Below are positions 9,790 to 19,925 of a DNA stretch of 64,000 nt, one piece after another; positions within the stretch are counted from its first letter, which is position 1; every line of letters starts with the position of its first letter. A program made the position numbers and the translations under genes. Under the pieces are notes generated by a model. That model was not told where the DNA came from. It made no database searches and worked only from the letters and a program-made list of their open reading frames with translations. Source of the DNA: Cyanodermella asteris (lineage: Eukaryota; Ascomycota; Lecanoromycetes; Ostropales; Stictidaceae); NCBI GenBank assembly GCA_900618795.1, contig UYJD01000014.1:124001-188000 (forward strand). The letters are read 5' to 3'.

Positions 9790-11895
9790 CTACTCATTCA
9801 TATCGTCATCGGCATCGTCCATGGTGTCGTCCGATCCGCTTCCAACATCGTCATCTTCCATCTCATTTTCGTGGTCCTCGCCCTCGCCCAGTAGATCGCG
9901 ATCGATCGAATCCATGTGCTTCATACCCAAAGGTGAGCCACGGCGACCAAGAGCTGCTTCGCTCTTCATACGTTTGAGACGTGGAATGTCCTCTGCGGTG
10001 TGACCATCATCATCTTCCTCATCCTCGTGTTTCCTCTTCCTGCCGTTCATATTCGACGACAGTCCAGCCAATTTATCCCGCATTTGCATATCTCCAGGCT
10101 TGCGGATCATTCTCCGATTTGCTCGGTTAACGAGCTTCTTCCACTTTGTTGCCTCAGCACCAAAGTCATCCTCTTCCACACCGGGCGTCGGTACGAGGCC
10201 AGCTGGACCATAAGAACCCTCAGCCTCCGTATCGTAGCCGTCGTCAACAGCCATGATGCGTGTCAGAGCGCGGAATATGAATGTTCCAGTCGCGTTGTTC
10301 TTATTTCGCTTGACAATGTGCTTCTGCTCGGCCCGCATGTTTTGGTGGAGTATGCTTGCGATGCGCATCTGCTTATTAGCATGCACTGCTCGTTGGTGGG
10401 TCGTCTCAGGTCTATTTCGACGTGAATGCGGCGTCGTATGAATGGTAGAAAATACCGAGTGTGCTGGTCCAGGCGGAGCTGGTGATGATGAGGGATAGTT
10501 ACGGTTTGTACCAGGGCCCTTCAAGCTGAAAGGGGCTCGACCAACACCGCGTTTGCTTGCAGATTGGCCATCGCCGTTTCGGGGTTTGGGAGGATTGAGG
10601 GAAGGGATTGATGGCGACGGTGACCTAGAACCAATCATGGATCTTGCCGGAGAATCCGTATACTCGTCCTTCAAACGGGGACTACCCAGGCGTCCAGCAG
10701 GTTTCTTCGCTGCAGGGCCGAAATCTTCGTCGTTCTCGAGTATGCGTTTTCTGACTTCCTTCATTTTCCAGCCATAATCTTGCTCCTCCTTCGTGTCGAC
10801 GTTCTCGGCATTGGCTTGTGCCTCGTCCAGATATTCGAACTCGGGTACCTTAAGGGGTCGAGTGTCCGGCTCGTCGCCTGGTAAGCCAGGGCCAAACGGG
10901 TTGTTGAGCGCGGCTTCGTCAGAGAAATCGCTCTCCAAATACCACCATAGCAGCCACAGAAATGCCTTGGCACGACTCTTGCTGCTCAATGTGGGGCGAA
11001 TGATGAGGTCGAACAGATCGCGAGGTTGGAAGAAATGTGTCTCCGATACCTTTGTCGCATAGTTTGAGAGTACGAATACAAGATTGACAGGATTCGTGCG
11101 GGGAACAGGAGCGGCTTGGATCTTGTCAAGAGTGTTAGGCTGATCGTTGTCCTCCGTAGCGCCCTTGAGGATCGACTTTAGTCGGGGGGCGTCTTGCAAA
11201 CCTTTGTATGCCGACTTCGGGTCTTGATGTGCTTGCAGACATGGTATAGCGTGATATGTGCGTAATTGAGCCCGCATTTCGGGAAAGAAGTTGAGTGTGG
11301 TGTTCATACGACCGACATTCACCAGCAAACAGATCATGGCCATGTTGAGGGCGGCAGCTCGATCGCTGATGAGCTTGTCTCTGAGTACCTTGCTGCATTT
11401 GCTGCTCTTAGCCATTGCGCTGATATAGATGTCTGCAAAGGAGTGGCCCTTGGAGCCGTCATCGAAGAAGGTGAAGACGCGTGTGGTGTCCTCGAATACG
11501 GCCTTGAGAAAGGCAAACTGAATGTCCTTGCGCCAGAGTGGCACGCCATCCTCCTTTTTCAGGTGCTTGATCTTGTTGCCGGAATAAACCGAGCCGATTG
11601 AGCCATTGGCGTTCTTCTTGGACTGGGAAGCGGCAAGGTTGGCGCCCTGGCTGGGGTCAGCGGTGCTCGCAACGAACGAATCGTTCTGAGTGCTCGGGTC
11701 ATCATCGTCGACGGGCTCAGACTTTGACGGCGTCTCGTGGATCCATGCGGTCGGGTTTAGGCTCATCCTTGAGGCTTCGGCAGCAGCAGCGAGGCTGTCG
11801 AGGCCATTGGGCTGTCGTGGAGGTTCAGCAATTGGAGCGTCGGCAGGCTGATGCAGGGGAGCTGAGCTGTCGGGCGCGCGGGTAGAGGTTTCCAT
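9790..11895 (-). CDS. IES1: INO80 chromatin-remodelling complex subunit IES1
   Basis: This is an intronless 701-residue nuclear protein. The conserved core lies roughly at residues 110-400. It contains PLWRKDIQFAFLKAVFEDTTRVFT near the start and the block AFLWLLWWYLESDFSDEAALNNPFGPG, which I associate with fungal Ies1. The rest is disordered and charged: a Ser/Pro-rich middle (about 415-510), a Lys/Arg-rich segment and a very acidic C-terminal tail rich in Asp and Glu. Ies1 is a fungus-specific accessory subunit of the INO80 remodeller. The start at 11895 is the first ATG, and a promoter region follows it on the minus strand. No irregularity is visible. Confidence 0.85.
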   Translation of the reverse strand: METSTRAPDSSAPLHQPADAPIAEPPRQPNGLDSLAAAAEASRMSLNPTAWIHETPSKSEPVDDDDPSTQNDSFVASTADPSQGANLAASQSKKNANGSIGSVYSGNKIKHLKKEDGVPLWRKDIQFAFLKAVFEDTTRVFTFFDDGSKGHSFADIYISAMAKSSKCSKVLRDKLISDRAAALNMAMICLLVNVGRMNTTLNFFPEMRAQLRTYHAIPCLQAHQDPKSAYKGLQDAPRLKSILKGATEDNDQPNTLDKIQAAPVPRTNPVNLVFVLSNYATKVSETHFFQPRDLFDLIIRPTLSSKSRAKAFLWLLWWYLESDFSDEAALNNPFGPGLPGDEPDTRPLKVPEFEYLDEAQANAENVDTKEEQDYGWKMKEVRKRILENDEDFGPAAKKPAGRLGSPRLKDEYTDSPARSMIGSRSPSPSIPSLNPPKPRNGDGQSASKRGVGRAPFSLKGPGTNRNYPSSSPAPPGPAHSVFSTIHTTPHSRRNRPETTHQRAVHANKQMRIASILHQNMRAEQKHIVKRNKNNATGTFIFRALTRIMAVDDGYDTEAEGSYGPAGLVPTPGVEEDDFGAEATKWKKLVNRANRRMIRKPGDMQMRDKLAGLSSNMNGRKRKHEDEEDDDGHTAEDIPRLKRMKSEAALGRRGSPLGMKHMDSIDRDLLGEGEDHENEMEDDDVGSGSDDTMDDADDDMNE

Positions 11896-12337
11896 GATGG
11901 TCTAGGGAGGGTGAAGATGGAAAGAGGCAAGGAACAACATTAAGTGACGGCGACAAACAGCATGATGGAGCGCGACCACGGCGCAAGGACGTTGAGGCGT
12001 CTGGGCCAGCAGTGAAAGCGATGCGCGAGCGAGCGAGCTTGTGTCGCCCGTTCGTCACGCAGTCCAGTCGCTTCCCGCTGTTCCACGCCCGGTGATAACC
12101 TTCCTTTCTCCGTAGGCAGAGTTGGCACACTTACCATCTCTACGACACACCAGCATTACTGACCATGCACGATATCACTATTCTGCCGTAGCTTCCATAC
12201 TCCATTGCTTGTCTGACACCTGATGCTCGCTGATTTTGTTCACTTTTCAGATTCAGCTTTCCCACGCGGTATGAATTTTCTTTTGCCGTGATCCATTCTT
12301 TGGTGCTAGGCACAGGTACAAAAGTACCGGCAGCCAC

Positions 12338-12407
12338 CACAAGTACTTGCGCAAAAGTACCTTTTCAAATGTACCTTCTCAAAAGTACCTCAGCAAAAAT
12401 ACCTCGC
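12338..12407 (+). repeat. 14-bp tandem repeat, five units
   Basis: Units start at 12338, 12352, 12366, 12380 and 12394, an exact 14-base period. The core is CAAAAGTACCT with a variable 3-base tail. The first unit (CACAAGTACTTGCG) is the most diverged. The period is not a multiple of three, and no gene covers it. A further AGTAC occurs immediately after the last unit. Confidence 0.8.
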
Positions 12408-12710
12408 AGTACTCGCAACGGCTTCGAGCGCGAAAACCACTTGTACTTGTGTCATTCTCCTGCGTCTCCCGGCAGCTTCCACACTCCGTCCCGTCTACAC
12501 CTGTCAGCGACCATCTGCTCACGATCGTCAGCATGCCTGAACAAGGCGTGGGCGGCTCTAGCAGCCTATGGTCGTCGTGTTCCTGGTCCAGCCATCGCCC
12601 TGGTTGCTTACCGCCTCTACCGGACGGCATGCATCTCGCAGCACTGTCCCTGAGGCGTGCCTTGACAAGGCGCTTCTTCTCTTCTCGGTACCTGTCAGGC
12701 CCTTTTGGAA

Positions 12711-12749
12711 GGTCTTTTTGGCGGGTCTTTTTGGCAGGTCTTTTTGCCA
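12711..12749 (+). repeat. 13-bp tandem repeat, three units
   Basis: Three units of GGTCTTTTTGGCR follow one another with a 13-base period at 12711, 12724 and 12737. The last has GCCA in place of GGCA, and a degenerate CCTTTTGG precedes them. Confidence 0.75.
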
Positions 12750-13044
12750 GTTCTGTTTTTGTTAGTCCTGCCAGTCTCATTCATGCTCCGAGCCGGTGAA
12801 GGTGCAGTCCCCCTGGCGCTCGTTTGTCCAATCAATTAGAGGTACTTTCATCGATTATGTGTCTCATGGCTTCGATGTTGAAGAACAGACAGGTCAAAAG
12901 TACTTGCTTCTCGCAGATGATAACTCACAAGTCCATCTTCCGGTGTCCTTGGAGACATATTTATATGCCGTGAAATCTCTGTTTCTCATGAGCTGCCATC
13001 GTCCGTCATCTACCCTTCCAACCGCTTTTCAGTCTGCAGGCTAA

Positions 13045-14013
13045 ATGATGAACCAACACACTCAAGTGCTCGAATTCTCATTTGCTCATTTTGACGCCTG
13101 CAGCTGCTATCAGCAGTTTTGCACCTGCCCTTCTGAGGTTGCGCCGTCTCTTCCACGTTCTCGATCAGTACTACATGGTGGCGAGATGAACCCGGCCGAG
13201 AGCTTCCTCGATGGTAGAACACAACGGCTCATTCATTCTGACAGCCACAGCCAGCTCGCAAGCTATACCTTTAGTCCCGAAGGCGCATATCAGGGGCAAA
13301 TACTGCCAGCTCAAGCAGGAAACAGTTCACCCTTCTTCGGTGGTGCGTTTCAGTATACACCGCCGGAATCGGGTTGCACTGAGGTCATGCAAATGTCCCA
13401 CGGTAATGGTCGTCAACTTGGACCGCTCTATCCTGCAACTGGCCAGGACTTCAACGATTCTTTACGCCGTGGCGTCGTCAAGCCTGAATTCGGAAGCTGG
13501 AATTCAAGCCATGCTCCACAGGATTGCGTCGCACAATCTATGCATGCTGGCTCTTCTCAAAGCCACCAAAATGCAACAGCCCTTGGCTACCAAGTTTTCG
13601 AACAGCCTCCGTTCCATGGCCAACTGTTTTATGAACCCATCTCAACCACCAGAACCACCAATGGCGACATCATGCTGCCATCTTCGACTACGGCACCTCT
13701 CTATCGTGGTACCGGGTCGCGAGAGGATCCAATCGACCTCACAGCCGAGCCAGTATCGACCGCAAGGGCATCTTCGCTGAAGGTTGCCGTCCAGCCGCAA
13801 CGTCAAGGTCTTTCACGTGTTGCTCACCCACAAATTGACTCTCAGAGTCGCAATGCTAGGAACGGCAACAGAGCACGTGGCGGCATCGAATATGCAGAGA
13901 TTCGGCGCCTGGGCGCATGTGACGATTGTCGGACAAGAAAGGTGCGATGCAGCGCTGAACATCAAGCTGTGAGGAGGCCATACGCGGAGCACGTTCGACA
14001 GAAGGGCTTGTAA
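13045..14013 (+). CDS. unrecognised protein with N-terminal Cys knuckle and C-terminal half zinc cluster (copy A)
   Basis: This is an open frame of 322 residues starting with two ATGs. I do not recognise a named family. Near the N-terminus is CSCYQQFCTC (C-x-C-x4-C-x-C). The middle is Ser/Gln/Pro-rich and probably disordered, with EDPIDLTAE, which resembles a SUMO-interacting motif (a hydrophobic-DLT core with acidic flanks). The C-terminus ends in YAEIRRLGACDDCRTRKVRC followed by SAEH, that is C-x2-C-x6-C. This equals the first half of a fungal Zn2Cys6 cluster, with the second Cys triplet absent. The gene at 15156 ends in the same way, so this is probably family architecture rather than truncation. 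A nuclear, nucleic-acid or protein-binding role is possible but unproven. Confidence 0.65.
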   Translation: MMNQHTQVLEFSFAHFDACSCYQQFCTCPSEVAPSLPRSRSVLHGGEMNPAESFLDGRTQRLIHSDSHSQLASYTFSPEGAYQGQILPAQAGNSSPFFGGAFQYTPPESGCTEVMQMSHGNGRQLGPLYPATGQDFNDSLRRGVVKPEFGSWNSSHAPQDCVAQSMHAGSSQSHQNATALGYQVFEQPPFHGQLFYEPISTTRTTNGDIMLPSSTTAPLYRGTGSREDPIDLTAEPVSTARASSLKVAVQPQRQGLSRVAHPQIDSQSRNARNGNRARGGIEYAEIRRLGACDDCRTRKVRCSAEHQAVRRPYAEHVRQKGL

Positions 14014-15155
14014 AGGCAGGCAATATGGTGCATACACAGCGGCCTTCCGCGTACCGCTTTACTCGTGAGATCTTCAGATTATGCTCGCCTTCACGGAGAC
14101 GGCCTTGAAAATCTTGGCCCCTAGTTGAGTGTTCAAGAAAACAGGTCTGAGAAACCGCCTCGGCGGTTCTTCCGTCAGTGGAATGAAGAGGTTTCAAGCA
14201 TAAGCCTGTCGCTAGGTAACTATCAATATTTATCGTTGCCGCATCAGTCAACAGTCATTAGTCTAAGTATCATCGCCCTTCGTGATCAGCGCTGTGATGG
14301 CTTGCCCTCTCTGGAGCTTTCGACAAAGTCTCGCTCCTACCCGTTACGGGTCGGAGAGGAATCACGGTCGAAAAATTCGGGAAGAGCAAGTGGACATTCT
14401 CTTCTCTTTCGAACTTACTCGTGAAAGCGTCGCCAAATCGTACGTATTAAAGCGGACGTGGCTCAACATTCCATGGCTGAATTGCTTCGGTCCCCGCGTG
14501 ATACGCTCCAACATACTCATACAGCGAGATAGGTAGGTTTGGTGTTACAACTGTCGGGAGTACGAAGCCGAAGCCGAGACCGCTGGCACCACACGGACTC
14601 TCACACTATTGACGCAGGAAGCGCGAAACCTCTCCACAAGCTTTGGGACCTGAAGCTCCCAGGATAAGTTAGGCCGAACTGCGGTGAACCTTATTGTTAC
14701 GTCTCGGCTCCTCTGATAGGCCCGGCGTGCGTTGCGTGGCGCCCTGTCGTACGGCACCATCTACCTAAGGTGCCGCTAGCGCGCCTCCGTTGCCTCGACT
14801 CTTGCGCGGAAAAGATCGAGACAGCTCAACATTACACCACGTCCTTCAGTCAGAGCGACGCCCTTCCTGTCGCTGACAGTGCTTCCTCGAACACTCCGAT
14901 TGGCACATCCCATCTCTTCTACTCCGTTACAGAGCCATTGCCTTGATTGGCGTCAACATCGCTCATCTCATGCGAGCAAGAAGTGCGGACGTTTTTTGTA
15001 AATACCTTTGTGCCTTGTAATGAGTCTCTACATAAGAGTTCTGCTCCCACGTTCTCATGCTTCCTTTCCTGACTGTCTATGTTTTCTTGCATATTTTCCC
15101 AGGTGAATCTGGCTTCTGCATTAAAACTCTCTCTACCAAAGCCATCGTTGGCAGC
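14014..15155. other. intergenic between the two Cys-knuckle genes
   Basis: I see no gene. Short open frames at 14.1-14.5 kb have no features. An alternative upstream ATG for the next gene lies in frame at 15057. Confidence 0.4.
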
Positions 15156-16082
15156 ATGGACCTGAATAGACCGTGTGCCTTCTTCAGCATGCCGGCCGAA
15201 GAATGTGTCGTCTGCCGTCTGCCTCCTTCCCACTGTTGGTGCTCTGGTCCGACTCTCAGCCCGTTTGCTCGCCAGCCGACAGATACGCCTGCAATATTCG
15301 GCGATCATAACGGCCTTCAAATTTGTCTCGATCTACCACTTGGTGCATCTAATCTGCCCAGAGATCTTCACAATTTGTATCAAGAGATTGCCGTTCAGGT
15401 GAGTCTGCAGACAGCTTACGATGAGCCCGTGGCTAGATGACCTCGTCTGCCACACCCCAAGCCACTGACTCTGGTCTTATCTAATGTCCGAGCCAAGCAG
15501 CCTACCACTACTTGTATGTATCAACTACCCCACCAGAGTTCAAATCCTGGTCGATGCCCGTATTGCCTGCACACGAGATTTTGGGCAGACTGCATATGTT
15601 CAGCCGCTACCGAACCGTCAGCTGCGGGGGCGGGACGTGTTGGACAGATATTCGACAGCTCCGGATACGAGTATGGAAGTACAAGGCCTCGGTCTTCGCG
15701 TCCTGACGTGGACTTACACGCTACTCTCGTCAGATCCGCCGACACTCCAAGAGCGTCAGCGAATATGGCAATGTCCTGGGCACCAAGCTTACCAGCATTT
15801 CTACAATCGGATGTGGCAGACCACAACCTAATTACTCCGTCTCCCGCAACTCCACCACTTACCTCAAGGGCGCCCTGTCCAGGCAATCGACGCAGCAGGA
15901 GGCCCGAATACGCCGCCATCAGGAAAAAAGGCGCATGCGAAGAATGTCGGAGGAAGAAGACCAGATGCAATCCCAACCACCCAGGAGAAAGGATGCCTTA
16001 CAGTCAATTTTTGAACTCGCAAACAAACATGCACGGTGATGGCAACAAAGGCAAGGGGCCGGAGAAAGACCAGGCCCACTGA
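15156..16082 (+). CDS. unrecognised protein with two Cys knuckles and C-terminal half zinc cluster (copy B)
   Basis: I model two exons, 15156-15398 and 15501-16082, joined over a 102-nt intron (CAG|GTGAGT..CAAGCAG) in phase 0, giving 274 residues. An in-frame ATG at 15057 would add 33 residues. Exon 1 contains CVVCRLPPSHCWC and exon 2 CPYCLHTRFWADCIC, two copies of a C-x2-C-x6/8-C-x-C knuckle. The C-terminal part has YAAIRKKGACEECRRKKTRC followed by NPNH and MPY. This aligns with the end of the gene at 13045 (YAEIRRLGAC.DCR..K.RC…H…R.PY). The two genes are tandem, on the same strand and about 1.1 kb apart, so they are likely paralogues. The basic half cluster suggests DNA contact, but only three of the six Cys of a Zn2Cys6 domain are present. 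Function is unknown. Confidence 0.6.
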
Positions 16083-17206
16083 ATGTGAGCCACAACAAAG
16101 TTGCAGAAGGTGGAATCGGTTGACATGTCTGACAGGTGCTTTTGGACGATCCATGTCAGTTACCAACCATGGCACGATTCAACGGCCGCGAGCGTTTCAC
16201 CAGCCACCGTTGTCGATCCCGGGGCTCGACATGTTATGCCCACGGTACGCGGCTTCGCATCAGAATCGAGCCAATGTCAATCATGGAAAAGCATCATGGT
16301 GTGAACGGCACCCCAAATCATGCCGGACTCAAGTCAGCGCCAATCGCGGATAGTTATACACGGCTGTTGCCACCACCATGTCAAAAGCAAAGCAAGAGAG
16401 CCCGTCACGACCATTCAAACGCCCAAGCCGTTGCCATAGCCCAGCCACTAAAAGAAACCTTCCGCCCATTGTCGCTTCCTCCGCCTGCTTGCGTCGACCC
16501 TGTCACCAGTATCACACCCTTCAGAGGCACTTATATCGTCACACCCTCATACGGATCCGTTGAGGACCGCGATCGTACTCTGCCAGCGTATGGACGTCGT
16601 ACCGCCAGTCCGTTCTTTTGGACGGTCGTGATAGCGAAGCAGGAACACCCAGACAACCCGGCGTTTAATCCTATCCAGACCAATGCCAGCTGGCGGGGTT
16701 ACAATCGCTCGATTGTAATACCATGATTTGACGAGAAGCGCTTCGAAATGGCAGTACGATATTTTGGTGTGAAGAGGCTGATGGATGTTTCGTTGTGCTA
16801 TGTTCATGACACAGATGGGAGAGATGGAGTGTAGGCATCTAGGTCACCGTACACATGTCTGACCGGCCGTTGAGGTACCTGGATGATGCTTGGCTGACCC
16901 AAATATCTGTATGATTAACCATAGCCGGAGTAGACACGTTTCAAGACTCATATTGCTTCAACAACAAGTGCGACTGCGCAGTCCATGGTGTTTCTTTTTC
17001 ACATTGGTTAACACACCTAGTCAATCTCGCCAAGTTTGTCTGGGCCCATGCCTGCCATCAGATCGTGCGAGTCGTTTGAACCAGCCTAATCGTCAGAAAT
17101 ATCCGAATCGTCGACAGTTCCGGCATCGTCCGAACTAACGGGACTGTCAGACTCTTCAGATGTGAACGCGGGAGGCTGGTAAGTTTCGTCCGGCTCGTCC
17201 AGCTTT
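16083..17206. other. intergenic; possible unassigned small gene
   Basis: A plus-strand open frame of up to 196 codons ends at 16726. It has a plausible protein-like composition but no recognisable motif and no good splice link to the gene at 15156, so I do not call it. The rest looks non-coding. Confidence 0.35.
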
Positions 17207-19329
17207 TCACTTTTGGCTCAGCTCGCCCGAGGGAAATATAGGCCGCTGATCGTCACCGAATCTCTCAGCAATCATGTCCAACTTCCAGCTGAGATGGCCT
17301 TGCTCCGGAGTACACATTGTCTCACATTTGGCTTGATCGCAAAGCCGAGCTGTCCAGCGTCGGTAGACTCCACCAATGTTGATGAGACGCAGGTCGAATA
17401 TGCCGCATTGCTCGGCGCAGGCAGCTAGGATCGAGATAACTTTCGGGTTGGAGCGAATTGCATCATGAGATCCTGACAGAGTTGTACGCAAGTCCTCTGT
17501 CTCGTTCCACAAGGCCTCCGGATGTTCTGCTCTCGCAGCAGCGAGAGCAAATCGCAGCGATGAGACGAGTCGCGCCCAGGCAGTTGAATTTTCCAAAATC
17601 CCACCAGGAATTAAGACCGACGCAGTAAGTTGGACTCGGAGTGCTTCGATGGCGTCGTAGAAGGCCTGTTGCCACGAGTTTCCTTCGTTTCCTGCGCACA
17701 TGAATCGTGCCGCCTCTAGAACAGTACGTCGAATCTTCACGGCTTGTGAACCAACCAGGGCGGCACCATTACTCAAAAAACTCAAACCGACCCTCAAGAG
17801 CCACGTGCGCATGTGAAGCGCCATATAAGTTGCGAACAGACCTGAATACATGTGCTCGAGCCTCTGGACATCATACGCGCATGCTCTCATCTCGCTGTGT
17901 TGAGCAACCCAGCTGCTCGCATCTTCGAAATCCGTTTGAATAACTTTGGTGAATGCAGACGCGGCTGACCGATGTTCCCCGTCAGTACCGCGCTTGTCAG
18001 CTATGGGACCAAACATAATGGACAGTACCGGTAGCCAGTTTGAGCGGCCAACGGCTGATAGCATCCTACAAAAGAGATAAAGGGGATGCCGATCTGGATA
18101 CAGCTCATGGATGTCATGAGTCAAACAGTCGACGAGATACACACCAAGCCCATCACAAGCCGAGACCGCCAGCAGTTTTCTGTCGACACGGCCGAAGTCG
18201 CGGCGTTCTCTGTCGATACGGTTGAAGTAGCGATGGGCGGATTCAGAACCGTCTTTACTTAACACATTTCCAATTTCACGGCTCAAGTTCTGTGTAACAT
18301 CGGCAGCATCTTGGATACTCTTGCCAAATTGCTCAGGGCTCCATAATAATGCGAAGTGGTTGAGGACAACGCCAGCCACATGTATGGTCAAACTATAACT
18401 GGGATCTTCCTGCCGATGTAATGTTCTATCGCGGGCTGACTTCCACAAGTCATCAGAGTCCAAGATGATCCTGAAGTACACGCTGATGCACTTGAGACAG
18501 GTCTCTGCAATTCGTAACGAGTCGGGAGCTGACACAAAAATTGGCAGCGGCGCTGGACGGACACCATGTGACGTTAGAGGACGGCCCGCTGAGGCTATCA
18601 CGTCGCTCGCCTTTGCCATTACGTCGCATGCGGTCCTCGAACTTGGTTCAGTAAGCCGATGGCTGTACAGTGTATTCAGGTGCGGGGCTGCAGGGCTGCA
18701 GAGCTGACCCGCTTGGGGGCTTGGAGCTGTTTTGATGCGTTCGGAGTAGTCGGTATGCGAATATTGAATGGGTCCTGCGTGGTTCTCACAGCCCAGTGAC
18801 ACATTCGTGTCGCTCATCTTTTGTGTACTACCTGTGGATTGACCCCGATTCCGCGAGTGGCCGTCGACCTCGATGCTGACGGCGGACTCGATCTAATAGG
18901 GCAGTTGCTTTCGCTTTACGTAGCGTTTCGCTTTGGAGAGAACGTCCTTGCCTCGTACGCAAGGTAGCTTTGTGATACGGTGGGAAGAGCCGGAGTCCTG
19001 TAGACTTTTGCGCAACAATTCATCCATCTCGTGCTTTCGAACGTTCTTATGGACACCCCATTTCTTGAAGTGGTCTTTGTACATCTTTTCGCTGCATGAC
19101 CAATCAGTCCAGAGCCGCCTCAGGAAGGTTGGAAGACACACGTTGCACAGAAGCCGTGTCTAGTTTTCATCGTTGCCATGACTTTTTTCAGGCTCATCGT
19201 CTGGTAAAGAGTTGAAATTGCTGTTCGATGCGGACCCCAATCAGGAGGGGCAGCATAGCTCGGATGAATGGTAGCGACATTCTCGGACGTGGCTTCAGTG
19301 CCAGCGACGACAGGGCCAGTTTCAGACAT
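17207..19329 (-). CDS. Clr5-domain protein, probably three exons
   Basis: Proposed exons in order of translation are 19329-19142, 19091-18920 and 18817-17207 (656 residues). The first join is strong: a 50-nt intron (GTGTGT..GCAG) yields RHGFCATEKMYKDHFKKWG, the core of the fungal Clr5 domain, preceded by WGPHRTAISTLYQTMSLKKVMATM. The second join (GTAAAG..AAAAG, 102 nt) is in phase but lacks a clear branch site. Without it, the Clr5 part would stop at 18893 as a 128-residue protein, and 18817-17207 would be a separate 536-residue gene. Fungal Clr5 proteins usually carry a long C-terminal region, which favours the single-gene model. The C-terminal 536 residues show no domain I can name, only a helical, Leu/Ala-rich pattern. 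Clr5 is a small domain of poorly known function, named after a fission yeast silencing factor. Confidence 0.6.
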
Positions 19330-19629
19330 AAGATGGAAGCGACGAGGGCGCCCTCATCTAACGAACTATAGAAGAGTAATGAAATGATGCACTTAGTCCA
19401 AGGGAGAGCCCAAAAAAAACCCCCCCGGAACAGGACAGGACACAGGACATATACGAGGCTTCCAGAGAGGCAAACATAGCGCCACACCTCCATTTCAGAT
19501 ACCAATCCAGCTGAAATGCAGGGTGTGGGTCGGCGAGGCTGTCAAGGCAAGCGTGTAACGCGGGCACGGGTTGGTTGACTATGTAGGCGACCAATGAAGG
19601 TCGGCGTCAAGTCTGAAGGTGTTGCTTGT

Positions 19630-19654
19630 NNNNNNNNNNNNNNNNNNNNNNNNN
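19630..19654. other. assembly gap (25 N)
   Basis: There are twenty-five consecutive N. The true length of missing sequence is unknown. The sequence just after it (from 19655) contains GCAAAAGTACCT, which also occurs in the tandem repeat at 12351-12362. Confidence 0.98.
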
Positions 19655-19925
19655 CGAAGGCACGCTAAGCAAAAGTACCTCCTGTACACGATGCATTACA
19701 TCAATGACACGACGTGGAGGTCAGCAATTTACTGCTGAAATCGGCATGGCTGGCGAGTCACACCTTGATTCGTGCGCATTGTTCTCCAATAGTTTTGATG
19801 GCCACCTGGATCGTCAGCATGTCAAATTGATGCTAAGCTGTTTGCGGAAGCACTGTCACAAATCCGTGCTCCAAATAGCGCCATTTGATAGGCATGACAT
19901 GGTCATATTTGTCCTAACTACCGTT

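Larger units (their letters stand above)
11896..13044. other. intergenic with short tandem repeats
   Basis: This is the promoter region of IES1 on the minus side and of the Cys-knuckle gene at 13045 on the plus side. Two short tandem repeats, listed separately, lie inside. Open frames here run through the repeats and look fortuitous. Confidence 0.45.

Noticed and set aside
15530-15555. tRNA-like B box (GTTCAAATCCTGG) on the plus strand
   Set aside because: No acceptor, D or anticodon stem can be built around it, and it lies in a coding exon.
16136-16726. 196-codon frame after the second Cys-knuckle gene
   Set aside because: No motif shared with the neighbouring pair and no convincing splice link; kept only as a note.
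18893-19329. Clr5-like gene as a transposase remnant
   Set aside because: The motif is the Clr5 domain of host genes, with intact splice sites, and no terminal repeats are seen.
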